Part shown: one piece after another, positions 1 to 10,864 of the stretch
How the letters are laid out: every line of letters begins with the position of its first letter
Position numbering within the stretch: the stretch's first letter is position 1
NCBI GenBank assembly: GCA_013368325.1
Contig: JAACJK010000110.1
Span: forward strand, 1,404,735 to 1,468,734
DNA: 64,000 nucleotides
Source of the DNA: Ephemerocybe angulata
Lineage: Eukaryota; Basidiomycota; Agaricomycetes; Agaricales; Psathyrellaceae
Direction: 5' to 3'
The notes under the pieces: model-generated
Seen by the model: the letters and a program-made list of their open reading frames with translations, nothing else
Told to the model about the DNA's origin: nothing
Database searches by the model: none
Program-made: the position numbers and the translations under genes

Positions 1-2
1 CG

Positions 3-767
3 ACCGTCTCCACCATCGCAGCCATCATCGCCAAACCAAAGAAGCCTTCCGAGAAGGAGCTCCGCCGGCGTCGATTCCTGAAACTCACTCGTACCCTGGG
101 CGAAGACATCCCACCCGAGCTTCTCGTCAACAACCTCTCAGGGGCGCAGATCCGCGACTCTGTCGTCGTCAATTTCTCCGAGTCAAACTCGAAGGCGAAC
201 CGACGCAGCATCTCGTTCTCCGTCGACGAGAACGGGCCCCGCCTCAACACCCAATTCCCCCTGTCGACCACTTTCGAAGTCTCCGACTCTCCGAACGTCC
301 TGCGGAAGCTTCCCAGCATCCGAAGGAGAGACCCAGCTCTTACGCGAGGACCTTCAGCGCCCGCTCTATCTTCCCCGATCACCCCAACGGACCACCCTTC
401 TCCCTCCGCTCCATACTTCGAGGACCACCCCTTCCGCATCGTGATCGAAGACACCGGCGGCCCCGTATCCCCGACTACTCGCACGCAGGCACCTCGGGAC
501 TCCGTCTACTCCATCCGGGACGACATACCCTGGATGCGCGCCTCCCTCGCGCTCCCGATCAGCTTCGACACGCCGTTCATCGAATATGCGGGAGTCGCGA
601 ACGTGATGAGGGACGAGAAGGGCGCGTTGATTAGGGGTGTAAGTCCGGGGTTGCTGGATGTGGGCGACCCGAGGGGCGTGTATCGGAGAGAGAAGAGGCA
701 AGGTTGGAGTGGCGAGTGGAATCAGCCTCACATCCAAGATGTTATCGAGAAGCTTAGGCAACTTTAG
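3..767 (+). CDS. Hypothetical protein, 3' end of a gene entering from the left
   Basis: An open frame with no stop runs from base 3 to a TAG at 765-767, giving about 254 residues of C-terminus; the start lies outside the window. The N-terminal half of what is seen is Ser/Pro-rich with basic stretches (KELRRRR, SIRRRD). The last 85 residues look folded and hydrophobic (SIRDDIPWMRASLALPISF) and end in a charged helix (IQDVIEKLRQL). I do not recognise the family. Codon use is GC-rich and even, as in a real gene. No intron signal is needed in this part. A GTG at 441 could be mistaken for a start, but the frame is open well upstream of it. Confidence 0.7.
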   Translation, partial: TVSTIAAIIAKPKKPSEKELRRRRFLKLTRTLGEDIPPELLVNNLSGAQIRDSVVVNFSESNSKANRRSISFSVDENGPRLNTQFPLSTTFEVSDSPNVLRKLPSIRRRDPALTRGPSAPALSSPITPTDHPSPSAPYFEDHPFRIVIEDTGGPVSPTTRTQAPRDSVYSIRDDIPWMRASLALPISFDTPFIEYAGVANVMRDEKGALIRGVSPGLLDVGDPRGVYRREKRQGWSGEWNQPHIQDVIEKLRQL

Positions 768-2770
768 CCATGAGCTTCACGTGGGTGTTGACCCGATCTT
801 CGGTTTCATTACCTGCACTGGTGTACCACCTTAAGCGAGGTAGTACACGATCAGCGTGAGTGATGCCTCAATCGTAAGGATGTAAGCGCTTACTGTATGT
901 GTCTTGACTATCATATTCTTCGCAAGCGCCTGTGAATAAGCATCGACCTTCTCGTTAAACAGACCTCGTGGTGTCCTCGATTTGGGTGAAAAAGATCTCG
1001 AAAGAATAGACGAAGCGGAATATTAGCTGCACCGTACAGAGGAGATCCATCAGTGAGGCGGCAAGTTGAAGATCTTGAGTCCTTCATCATGAAGGTGCAG
1101 AGGAAGAGGCGCGTGCCTGTCGTGACACGGAAATGTATCGGAGTACTCGGAGGATGCCGGCGGGTGTGACTTCGGCGCCGAGATTCTCACGGGTGCTTGG
1201 ACAATGGACGCCCCCCTCCCGGTCTCTCCAGCCGTGCTTCGTGCACTCTGCCCCTGCGATGACGCACTTCTATCCTATCGCACGCCCAATTCCGCCTCTT
1301 TTCCTCTCCTTCCACCGCTCAGACCCCCGAGGCCTCCGCGCGATCTCCAGTCGTTTTGGCCCCCATCCCAGATCGTCCTTTCCCCCACGTTCGCTCAGCT
1401 CGATGGCTGGTTCTGCGATCCCAATCCCTTTCTCCCCGTCCATCTCCCTTCATTCTATCAAGCCAAGGCATACAGCACCGAGCTTTTACGCAGGGAACGA
1501 GCACGAACAAACCTACGTGGGTGCTTCAGTTCAATTCTCTGGCCTCACGGGGCGAAGAAGGGACTGGACTCTGCGCGCCGACTTCGAGACGGGCTGCTTC
1601 TCACGGCCGATTAGGGGTAGAGCGTGAACGATTCCTGGGAGGGCTGGGAGAATTAGGTGAGTAGTACTTGACCCACTTTTCGGAGATTGACCGTTACTCC
1701 AGGTTAACACGGACTTGAATTTGTGCATCTGTACTCGCCGATGTTGCCACACACCCAAACGAAGATGCTCACGCCGGATGTGCCGGATGGATGGTCTCGG
1801 TGAGTCGCACTTCAGTCGATTTTAAAGCAAGATCTTCGCAGAGGATATGTCGTAACGAGATGGATTGGTGGGCACGGGGGGTTGACGGTACTCGGGGAAT
1901 AATTGACTCGAAGCGCGAATGCTGACCGTCCATGCGCTCATGCAGACGAATGCGGACTGCGCAGCTCGCGTTCGGCGACTTGGACGCTTCGACTGCCTTC
2001 CGGGGTAGGGCTTTTAGCGAAAGAACATAATCAGAAGGGACTTCGACGAGCACTTTACAATGGAAATTTAGATGTCAAGTAGTGCATTGCGAGAGTCAAC
2101 TCGAAAGGGACGGAGTTTGATAAGAATGTGTAGAATTAAATAAATAGGGAAGGTCAAGTGTCCCACTTGATGAGAATAAGACGATGGGACGTGGGTAGAA
2201 GCAGGGTCCATTATGGCACGAGAAGCGTACAAGGTTGGATTGGTCCCAATAGAACCTCGGACATCGTAGAATGCATTTGAAGCAAGGCTTTTACCGGTGA
2301 GCAATGGCGGGCAGAACAAACCGACACGGGAGTGAACTATGAGTATAGCAGTGAAGAAGCTTTTGATCAGCGATTCGAATTTCTTGGAAGTGTTATGGGC
2401 TGATGAGCGGGCTCACTTGACCGCAGTCGACTTCCCATTACTGGCGCCTCTATTAGTCGTAGTGATGTGTGTAATAGTAGATGCCACCACAGCCTGCTTA
2501 TCCTGGAGTTCATTTGGAATTAAATACTTGTGGCAAGCATCAGGTAAGTTTGACCCGTCAGTACTCAAGCATGCATGACCCTGGGGTCCTCAAACCATGC
2601 CCAGGCTAATACTGGAGGAATCACGATAAAAGAAGGTCTCGGAGAAGTACAGAAGCTGAAGAACCGCTCAAGGTGGGATGCGGATGCTAACCGAGTCTAT
2701 GAAGAATGGGGGTATACGTACTCCATATTCCGGGGTTTAGGCATTTCAACTATGGCTCCACCAGACATGG
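768..2770. other. Intergenic stretch, no supported gene
   Basis: Several overlapping open frames lie at 1133-1664 on the plus strand (the longest 164 codons), but they compete with each other in three frames, are Pro/Arg/Ser-rich and have no recognisable domain. They could be a decayed gene or chance frames in GC-rich sequence. From 1700 to 2770 there is nothing I can support. Confidence 0.4.
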
Positions 2771-2778
2771 TTTAAATA
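2771..2778 (+). promoter_or_regulatory. TATA-like box (TTTAAATA) of the secreted protein at 2826
   Basis: TTTAAATA lies 48-55 bp upstream of the ATG at 2826, a spacing seen at several other genes in the window. Confidence 0.4.
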
Positions 2779-2825
2779 CTGGGGCCAACCCGCCTCCTGC
2801 TTTCCCTAGCCTCAACAAGACTACT

Positions 2826-3422
2826 ATGCTCTACAAAACCATCGCTCTCGCTCTCCTCTCCGTCATCGCGGCCTCAGTGCAGCTCATCAGCGCTGCGCCG
2901 GCCCAGGATAGGAAGGTGTACCAGTTTGTCGAGTGCACGTTCACAGTGCAGGAGATTGGCGACGAGCCGTATACCTTCCCCAATTTTCCCAATATGAAGA
3001 TAGAAGAGTGGGTGTCCTCTGGTAGGTCATAACAACCTTCGCTCCAGACTCTTTCCGATCTGAGTTCACGCAGTCACTGGTCTCGCACTCGCGTCTCGAT
3101 CACCTGGCCATAGCTCTTTGGTGAGTTATTATTCTAGCCCACGATATGATTACGACTGACACCCGATGTTATATGCCTCGGTAATACCTAGAGCCGCGAC
3201 ACGGCCATAGCAGTTCGCAACGAGGCGGACAGGTCTTGGACTTACAAGGACGCCGAGCTCGGTGGAGGGCTGTCAGTCGAGGAAACTCAAGCTGTCTTAG
3301 AATCTTTACCGGGAACCACCTACTATACACTTGACCATGATTGGTTAATCAGGGAGGTGAAGGATTGCCAGATCACTCTTAGAGTGGCTGGTCCTCCGGC
3401 TAGGGAGACTGTGGTAGAGTAG
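2826..3422 (+). CDS. Small secreted protein, three exons, unknown function
   Basis: Exons 2826-3021, 3074-3120 and 3192-3422 join in frame through two short introns (gtaggt...cgcag, 52 bp; gtgagt...cctag, 71 bp) to give about 157 residues. The first 24 residues are a clear signal peptide (MLYKTIALALLSVIAASVQL, then ISAAPAQ, cleavage probably after the Ala-rich stretch). The mature part starts DRKVYQF and has few cysteines (one in VECTFTV, one in VKDCQIT). A segment reading SRDTAIAVRNEADRSW with LSVEETQAVLESL and YYTLDHDWL suggests a compact alpha/beta fold. I do not recognise the family. The splice model was built by eye from GT/AG sites and frame continuity; exon 2 (47 bp) is the least certain part. 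Confidence 0.65.
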
Positions 3423-4546
3423 AGGTCGGTAGATGTCCAGAGCTTTACTTATGCAGTCCCCCAGATCTGTTTGATTGGTGTATTGTTCGTCTATATGTAC
3501 GAAGGGCCTGAGGTTGTGGAAATAGTTGTGCATATACATAAATTGATGTTGAACATCTCGAAAGTCTCGAATATCTGCGACCTGGGATATCGAATCGAGA
3601 AGAAGCTTCAGTTGTCCGACATAGTTCGTCGTCGAACTGTTGTAAGTTTTCTTCGCCTAACTCCTATACAACCTGTAGATTTGAAGCGATATAAGGCCAT
3701 GGGGAGCAGTACAATAGTTTCAATCTGAAGCGAAGTCGCGCCCTACGTTACCACAGCTATCCCGGATAATTCGAGTGAAGCATGTTAAACTCGCGCGAAT
3801 GCGTCTGGGATGGCAAGGGGATAGACCTTCAGGTTCCTTGACCCTCACGTCCCTTTATGCCGTGAGGGATTGGGGTACCAAGGAAAATCTACATAAGTTG
3901 AGGTGACTCAAGAGTTCAAACGAAGAGAGCTCGCGATATCAAGAATTCGTGAATGCTCATAACGCCAAAGGATAAAAGCCTATGGGGGGGATATGAGCAC
4001 GTTCTTTTGCAATTGTAACAAATTTGACAATGGCATACCCGTCCACTTTGATCCAAATAGAGAGGGATATATTATTGGCGTCCAATCTAATCTCTACCAA
4101 GGCCCTGTACATCAAGGCATCTCATTCTTAGGACCAGGGAGCGCTGCGATAATTGGTCAGTGACAGCTAGTCGCCGGGGCATCCCAATATGCGGCCCATG
4201 TTTCATACCAATCAAAATCGTAATCGAAGTTGAGGAAGCGTGCAACGTACTTAGACGCGTTGCTCTCGCCGTATAAAGACCGCCTGCCTTTGGGTGAATA
4301 GTCTAGAAAGAAGGGGGTACCATCAAATATATCAAGCCACAGAGAAATCACGAGGCCCATTGTTCACTGCGAGGACATGCTCAGGGGGACCCACGACGAT
4401 CGGACTGGTATAGTGGGCATTGATAAACTGATTCGAATCCCAAGTAGAGTCAAACATTGCTCAAAGTAAGGCAACCTACCATTTCCTCTTTAATTTTCAA
4501 TTCAGTTCGATAAATATTTTGAGGAACACGGTACGAGACAGTCCAC
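3423..4546. other. Intergenic, with a hairpin at 3834-3885
   Basis: No supported gene. Short frames at 3471-3728 and 4157-4360 (minus) have no recognisable features. The only structure is an imperfect nested hairpin: CCCTCACG at 3842-3849 pairs with CGTGAGGG at 3861-3868, and TTCCTTG at 3834-3840 with CAAGGAA at 3879-3885. Confidence 0.4.
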
Positions 4547-4554
4547 TATATAAG
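4547..4554 (+). promoter_or_regulatory. TATA box (TATATAAG) of the seven-TM gene
   Basis: TATATAAG sits about 45 bp upstream of the ATG at 4596. Confidence 0.5.
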
Positions 4555-4595
4555 AAGCCCCCCAATCTCAACTACCATAATCGCGACCCACCGAC

Positions 4596-6368
4596 ATGGA
4601 CGATTATACACTGGAAGACCTCAAGCTGATTTTCTATCAATTTACTATTCAGGAGGTGAGTCCCTTTGTTTGGACTTACATATCGATAATCTGACTCACG
4701 AGCGTGGTGTAGTACCTGCTACGTGAGACAAGATACGCATTATTCCCGTCACTGGCATCGCGTCTGACCCTATGCGGTACAGTTTCCGCATCCACCGTGC
4801 TCGTAGGTTCTGCCTGCGCTTTCAGTTATATTCGAGTCGCTGAATATGGGGTCTCTTCTAACCCGCCTTTCCGCAGCTCTACTACTACGCAACTACTTTT
4901 GAAGATGAGGTATGTGTCGAGGACTCTGAAAAGGAACGCGATGTCAACATTCTCCAGGTTTCGCGGATATGGCCCCAGCCATCATTCAGAGTGGGGAAGA
5001 TACTGTATTTGCTAGCTCGCTATGGCACCATCCTTCGAATCATGTGCGAGATACTAGGTATGTTGCTATACCGGACTATAAACGCTCACACTTCGATGCA
5101 CGTCTCTAGGATTTACCCCAATGGGCAGACAGTGGAATCTGGGGGTGAGTGTTGTTTGATATGAGGGAATAACACATGCGCTGATATTGCCCCCATCCCC
5201 CAGTCCTGCGACTTCTTGCAGAGAGCGACCACAGGTATCCTTCCATATAAGCCTAGCCGCGGATGAAAAGCTGATATACCCCGCCCTCTAGGGTTCGATG
5301 TCATCGCTATGGCAGCAGCAGAGGGTATGGATGCGATTGAGGAATACTGACATTCCACGAGTTAATTCGTCTTTTCAATAGCGACCCTGTGGTTATGTCT
5401 CTTCGCTCTTTTGGAAGGCAAACGAAGATATCTCATCCTGATGGCGATTTCATTCCTAGTGAGTACCACCTGCCCATATCGCAATGCTTGAACATCATTT
5501 AGCATCTTTAATCGCAGGCGTTCATTATCCCAGTCCAAGTCCTTCAGGGCATATTTACTATGGAGCTGCGAGGTATTTAGTGGCATTTTTTATAAGGGGT
5601 GACCATATTTCCGGGTATCCTGACAAGCGCCCAGCGATTCCTCCATCCGAGCTCTATATGAGTCGGAGATATGCGTGCGAGTTCGCGGATCCTTCACCCC
5701 GGACGATTGGATATATGGTCGTTGCGACCTTCATCGTCCTAGCAAGAACTACAGGTAGTTGTAGTGCTTAGTAAATTATTGGAGCTGATCACTAACAAAC
5801 TCGCTCTAGCTATCCTAATTGTAGCAGTCATTACGCTTGTCGTTCGGTACAGGAAACAGAACAACTCACTCCTCAACGTCATACGACGAGAGGGAGGGTT
5901 CTATTATATGTTCGCCTTCCGTGAGATCACCACCTCTCCTATCTCCACTCGCCTTTAACTCATCACCGTATCCAGTGCTCAATTTCATAGGGGCTATGAT
6001 CCGGACTCCAACCTTCCCGGTTAGTGTCAACAACTTCTAGAGCCCCTGTTTCTTTACACTTTTCTCACATGCCTTAGCTCAAAGACGACTATGGATTTAT
6101 GTCAGGGTACGTAGATGCTTATTCACGCCCTCGGTGCTTTGAGTCTTACCCGCGACTTTCTTACAGCCTGAGACAGTGCACCTTCCTCATCTTCGCTGAC
6201 CGATTGCTGCTCAATATGCAGAGAATAAATGGTCCTGGTACCCAGGAGACCGTCACCACAATCCTTTTTGGAGGAGATAAACTCGAGAGCCAGTCCACAG
6301 AGGATGATATATATTTGGAGGAAGTGGATGGTTCGCCTCACCAGGCAACCGTCGATCCAGAGAAGTAA
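4596..6368 (+). CDS. Multi-exon seven-TM membrane protein, DUF6533-like family
   Basis: Starts at ATG 4596 (MDDYTLEDLKLIFYQFTIQE, exon 1 ends 4655) and ends at TAA 6366-6368. At least seven exons with 50-90 bp introns are needed. Legible hydrophobic exons include ATLWLCLFALLEGKRRYLIL (about 5382-5459), AFIIPVQVLQGIFTMELR (about 5518-5572), a Tyr/Cys extracellular loop at 5613-5700 followed by YMVVATFIVLA, AILIVAVITLVVRYRKQ (about 5811-5862) followed by SLLNVIRREGGFYYMFAF, and a last exon with CTFLIFADRLLLNMQRIN and an acidic tail. The order (short N-terminus, Arg-rich loop after a helix, LLNVIRREGGFYY before the last helix, IFADRLLLNM at the end of it) is typical of the large basidiomycete seven-TM family annotated with DUF6533-type N-terminal domains. 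The function of that family is unknown. Exact exon limits in 4713-5350 and 5940-6160 are unresolved, so an inactivating change there cannot be excluded. Confidence 0.6.
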
Positions 6369-6479
6369 TAGTAATTAGCTGGCGGAATAAATTATGGGGA
6401 TATAGTATGGAGCAAATGATACAGGATCCTAGGACGATGGCAGAGAACAAACAAAGGAGAATAAAGAGGGAAACAGTAT

Positions 6480-7298
6480 CTATGTAGGCTTAGGAACGTT
6501 CAGGGGTGTTGTGTAGTCCCAAGACATGGCATCCTTGTACAGCTTGGTATGACGGGCTGTCCTACGGTGCTTGACGTACTTCGCACGAATATCCGGATGT
6601 GATTCGTCGCCCAACCATTCCTTGCAGGTAGTGCAGTACGCAATGTAGTTGCGATGCATCTTCGGGTCCGTACTATTGTGCGGGTCTGCCCAGACTGCGG
6701 GCTTCGCATTGATTTTCCTAACCCGTGGGGGAGTAAGAGGAGTCCCTAAGGCCGGGTTCGCGGCTGACTCGCTTTCTTGCGTTCGCTTTGTGGACGAAGA
6801 AGGCTTGTTACGATCAACGCGTCAGGCTATGCAACTACGGAGAGAAATGCAGAAATTGCGCGTACCTCCGATACCATATGCGGGACTTTAGGCTTGATTG
6901 CGCGCTCTTTCTTCTTCTTCTTCTTCTGTGAGTAATGGGTCAGGCTGTGACTGAAATGAATGCAGCAGAGTTGACCGTACCTCATCCGCTTTGGTAGGCA
7001 CGACTTTCACCGCCTGTACCGAAAGACGAACTCCCTTTTTATGGGCCTCAGTACGACGAGCGGCTTTCTTGAATGATACAGAGCGAGTGGGAGGGGCATC
7101 TTTCTGCTCCACTTCCACAGCCATTTTCTGCGAGTAATGGGTTTGGTTAGAAATGTTGGCTAACGAGCAATGCTTCAGGGGATAGTGTACCTCAGGTGGC
7201 TCGACGACCTTGTCCGTGTTCTCAACAAGCATAGCATCATCCAAGTCATCGAACAAGTTGTCGATACCGGGGTTCGCGCCTTCCCATGCTTTAACCAT
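6480..7298 (-). CDS. CTTC-motif protein, copy 1 (212 aa, four exons)
   Basis: Exons on the minus strand are 7191-7298, 6981-7127, 6866-6925 and 6480-6803. All three introns (63, 55 and 62 bp) fall in phase 0 directly after a GAG codon. The protein starts MVKAWEGANPGIDNLFDDLD. It has a basic, probably nuclear-targeted middle (SVSFKKAARRTEAHKKG; KKKKKKERAIKPK) and ends in a compact domain containing AVWADP, DPKMHRNYIAYCTTCKEWLG, KHRRTARH and AMSWDYTTPL. CxxC followed about 20 residues later by HxxxxxH could bind zinc. The final ~70 residues are about 60-65% identical to a second gene at 52025-52776, also 212 aa with phase-0 introns. I know no named domain that matches. The last intron acceptor (aacaag) is the only one that keeps the frame and is the weakest junction. 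Confidence 0.65.
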
Positions 7299-7390
7299 TC
7301 TGAGCGACGAAGTGGTAGGGCGAAAAAGGCTTCTTCGGACGTGGATGAGCGGGAAAGAAGGTGTGCGTTCAGGCTTGTAACATTCGGCTG

Positions 7391-7398
7391 TATATATA
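7391..7398 (-). promoter_or_regulatory. TATA box of the CTTC-motif gene copy 1
   Basis: TATATATA about 93 bp upstream of the minus-strand ATG at 7298. Confidence 0.4.
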
Positions 7399-7732
7399 GG
7401 GATTTGAGTAGGGCCCACCCGAGACAAAGCGCGAGCGCGTCGTACTCAATGGTGCTCATTGTTGGGAGTGCAAACTCCCACGACACAAAGCACCAATCAG
7501 ACCCTGCGCTATGGTGCACTCCTGAGCTAGAGTTAAATGACAATCAAACCTCATCCGCTTAGTCGTTAGGCTGGGAGGAGAAGATCAAAATGGCTGAAAA
7601 ACGCCTTGACCAGGTAGAACTTATTGTTTTTTCTTGGGCTCCCTTACCTACCTGAGCTTTGTGGTCCTGATCGAAGGTCAAAGCACGCCGACCCGCGCTG
7701 CAAAGCAACGTCCATACACTAGTTCTCAAAGG

Positions 7733-7740
7733 TATAAAAG
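7733..7740 (+). promoter_or_regulatory. TATA box (TATAAAAG) of the C2H2 protein
   Basis: A consensus TATAAAAG ends 40 bp upstream of the ATG at 7780. Confidence 0.5.
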
Positions 7741-7779
7741 CCAAGGTTCCATCCCATATTCTAACACCACAGCAACATT

Positions 7780-8307
7780 ATGAACTACAAGAGCATCACC
7801 CCACAGAACGCCCTTCCTCCCCTCAGGCCACAGAAGAGGGAAGAAGCCAGCCAAGTCACCCTCCCACCATTCGCTAAACAATTCCAACCCCACAGCAACA
7901 TGAACTACAAGAACGTCACACCAGAGAACACCCTTCCTCCCATCAGGCTGCAGACGAAGGAAGAAGTCAGTCAAGTCACCCTCCCACCATTCGCAAAACA
8001 GTTCTCCGGGTACCCGACAACCTCGCCCCCCGAAGCACAGCCGCCTAGCAAGACTAACTCGGCAAGCACGATCCCCGCCGTAAGGATCATTCAAGATAAA
8101 TGCATGCTGGGATGTAATGAGGTATTTACAGACAACAGGACGTATATGGAACATTGGGTTCGGGTGCATCTGGGTCCTGAAGAGCTTCGCAGGTGCGATT
8201 CAGATCTATGCAGCTGGACTGGGATTTTCCTGCAGGACAAGATAGATCACGATGCCGTGTGTCCCCACGTTGTTAGACCCAAGAAGCGATGTGGCAGATC
8301 TACATGA
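7780..8307 (+). CDS. C2H2-type zinc-finger protein with a duplicated 40-residue N-terminal module
   Basis: A single open frame of 175 codons downstream of a TATA box. Residues 1-40 and 41-80 are an in-frame tandem duplication: MNYKSITPQNALPPLRPQ and MNYKNVTPENTLPPIRLQ, both ending TLPPFAKQF. Each unit is encoded by 120 bp (7780-7899 and 7900-8019). Both units conserve SQVTLPPFAKQF exactly. The C-terminal part has C-x3-C-x12-H-x4-H (CMLGCNEVFTD...HWVRVH), a recognisable C2H2 finger, then a second cysteine cluster (CDSDLCSW, then DAVCPH) that may form another metal site, and a basic tail (RPKKRCGRST). It could be a DNA- or RNA-binding protein; no family name is claimed. No intron is needed. Confidence 0.7.
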   Translation: MNYKSITPQNALPPLRPQKREEASQVTLPPFAKQFQPHSNMNYKNVTPENTLPPIRLQTKEEVSQVTLPPFAKQFSGYPTTSPPEAQPPSKTNSASTIPAVRIIQDKCMLGCNEVFTDNRTYMEHWVRVHLGPEELRRCDSDLCSWTGIFLQDKIDHDAVCPHVVRPKKRCGRST

Positions 8308-9828
8308 TCGCGTTTTGAGGCATCCGCTATTTATGGGATTTCTTACCATGTATCTCCTCATGTTAGTTAACCTTCTACGACGTTGTTAATCTATTCATTG
8401 TGTCCTCACATGCGATACTCGAGTACAAGGGGACATTGCACCTACACGTAGTGTAAAGTTCTTATTTTCGCCGTTCGGTATGATTGCTACTGGTGAACAG
8501 ATGATAGTAAGTGTAGATGATGAGCCATGTCCCAGTACTAAGGTACAACTTGGACGGCCCCCGTGCGCTGACCTCGCAGGTGGAAGGTGTCTCAAACTTG
8601 GGAGAACCTTCACACACTCTTCACGTTCTCCCTTGCGTATACAATCTTCGCCGTGATGTGATGAAGCTGGTTTCTCATTCTGCACCACGTCAGATGACTC
8701 CCAGATCGCTCACCCCTAGACACCCCTAGCTTATCTGTGAACCTCTCAATCTGTCTGACCTGTTTCCGTTGTTACCTCAGAGACAGGACACGTCCACGTC
8801 TCCACCAGTAGTCCGGCGGAGAGACAAAGCCTAGGCCGTCTGCGCAAAGAGTGGGGCTGTGATCAATTGCAATTCATTTCCCCCACTCCTTCTGTATCAT
8901 GAGTCGCCCGCCGCCTTCGCATCTGACCTTGCCGTAGCATACACTATCATTCCGCAGACTGAGGGGTGCTGCGCTTTGGAATATGTTATGTAGCAGCTCT
9001 TATGTGCATTGCTATAGCCTCGAGGCGTTGTGCGGTCCATGACAGAACGAGCACTTATGTCCATGCACACGTCATTGATGGGCGCTTATTTCGAGCACAA
9101 AGCAGCGACAGCGGGAATGAGCCATGCGGGGGGAACATGGACGACAATAATATGGCTCATATCATGAACCCAGTCTCCTTGGTGCTGCAACCCACTTTTT
9201 CCGACATCAGGGTGGCCCCGATATCTGGACATATAGTTCTGCTGTGCACGGGCGCTTAAACTCATTGGGCTAGGTGCGGCGATAAGAGGCATGGTACAAC
9301 GTCACACAGCACGAGCCATGTCGGAATGAGTCCGGAGGTGACAGCATGCGATAGTTCTGCTACCGAATCGGCCGTCCGTCCAGGTGACCTAGAGAGAGGG
9401 AGTTTATGCCATATTTGTGCCATATGGGTGTCCGTCCGGTCGTACTTGGGTCGATTCGACTTGTGGGTGACTTTTATCTACTTCTATGCGTTCGGGCACT
9501 GGACGGTTTGGATGAAAGAGCGAAGGGCACGGTACGTATACAAATTTCCATATAGATAGGTTATAGTGGGCGAAGATACATTCTGGAACCGTAAGAGCAC
9601 TTGCCTCATGTGTAGAGCGTGTCCCAGGGGAAAGGGATTTCATCTCCGCTCTGGTTCACTGCGCTGAAAAAGGGTATCTCGGTGTACACATGATCCCGCA
9701 GAATTTCAAGTAGCATTATATAACTCAAATAACGCCTTCACCCCACTTCTCTATCCGCTGCTCTGGCAACCTTCCTCGTACACATACCACCATCCACTAT
9801 CGAACCCCCCGATCATTAGACTCGCACC
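8308..9828. other. Intergenic, no supported gene
   Basis: Short frames on both strands (for example 8966-9259 plus, with a hydrophobic start) have no domain, no duplicate in the window and no clear promoter. A TATA-like ATTATATAA at about 9715 probably belongs to the gene at 9829. Confidence 0.4.
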
Positions 9829-10591
9829 ATGCCCGAACGTGAGATTCTCGTTATTGCGTCTAGAATCTGCTCTCAACTACGTTACAGGTGTCACTAATGC
9901 GGCGGGCCGTGCCCAGAAAGAGACGACCAACCTCCCACCCAGAAGCTCAACATTCACCGTAGCTGCTGGAGGGGGAAAGCCAGCACGTTCGTTGTCTTTA
10001 ACCCTCGCGCCATGTTGACCACTGACTTCTTCGAACCTTAGAGACGTACACCGGGCTGGATGTGCGAAAGGCAGTCCACGAGGGCCACCAGGAAGCTGAG
10101 AGGCTGAAGACGCCCGGTATCAGCAAGAGCCAGATCAAGCAGTCGCCGAACAAGGTACGCCAGCCTCTTCGACGCTTCGAACACCCTTTTAACTTAATGT
10201 CACATAGTCATTCAATAATCGTCCCAACGTTGTACCGCAAGCAAACACATCTAGCAGTAGCTCCAAGACGACTAGTACTCAGGCCTCGAAGCCGATCCCA
10301 AGTATGACCGTCGACAAAAGCAGTGGAAAGCCGGACCAAAAGCCTGGGCGCGAGATCCCACTCCCGAACAAGCCGAATCCCGCCACCCGTGGCCCCGCTC
10401 GCGTCGTCACGCAGGAGACGAAGAAGAGCAACCACACCGTGCGCGGGGTCATTGCGCACGATCAGTCGAGGCCGGCTACGAGTCCCGGGTATAACGATCA
10501 CTTTCAGGTTCCGGAGAAGAAGCAGAAGCCCCCAAAACCCCAAGATGTTATGAAGGGCGCCTTACATTACTTTTCGCACCCGTCTGACTGA
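9829..10591 (+). CDS. Basic low-complexity protein, four exons (201 aa)
   Basis: Exons 9829-9838, 9888-9986, 10042-10154 and 10208-10591 join in frame via introns of 49, 55 and 53 bp. The first exon holds only ten bases (MPE plus one base). The protein is Ser/Thr/Lys/Pro-rich with no hydrophobic core: LDVRKAVHEGHQEAERLKTP, a Ser-rich NTSSSSSKTTST, a basic Pro-rich region, and a C-terminus reading NDHFQVPEKKQKPPKPQDVM then HYFSHPSD. It is probably an intrinsically disordered cytosolic or nuclear protein. I do not recognise it. The continuity of four exons in one frame is the main support; expression is not shown. Confidence 0.55.
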
Positions 10592-10864
10592 TTGAGTGTC
10601 AGTTTTGGATTTCGTTCCTTCCAATCGCTATCATCGTCCGCTGTATGACTATGCATCTCCTTTTGTATGTAATTCTACGCGATCCTGTCCTCGTTGAATA
10701 CTGCTTCCTCACCAGTCAGTTGTATATATACTCTTCCCAAAGTGACGTACTATATACTTCTCCATTGTACTTCATTCCATATTATATCGTGATGTGGTTT
10801 TCAATACGTATTTTCATTACCTTGGTCTGAGATCTGAGTACTGAGTGTCGGCTCCTTAAAAGAA
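10592..10864. other. AT-richer 3' flank between two convergent genes
   Basis: Separates the plus-strand gene ending at 10591 from the minus-strand gene ending at 10865. It is AT-rich, with repeated TATA-like runs near 10720-10790, and probably holds the 3' ends of both transcripts. Confidence 0.35.

Noticed and set aside
1133..1664. Three overlapping plus-strand frames of 102-164 codons
   Set aside because: They occupy all three frames of one GC-rich stretch, are Pro/Arg/Ser-rich and have no domain or duplicate; no way to choose a real one.
4420..4460. Possible tRNA because of a GATTCGAATCCC string
   Set aside because: Only a T-loop-like string; no acceptor, D or anticodon stems could be formed.
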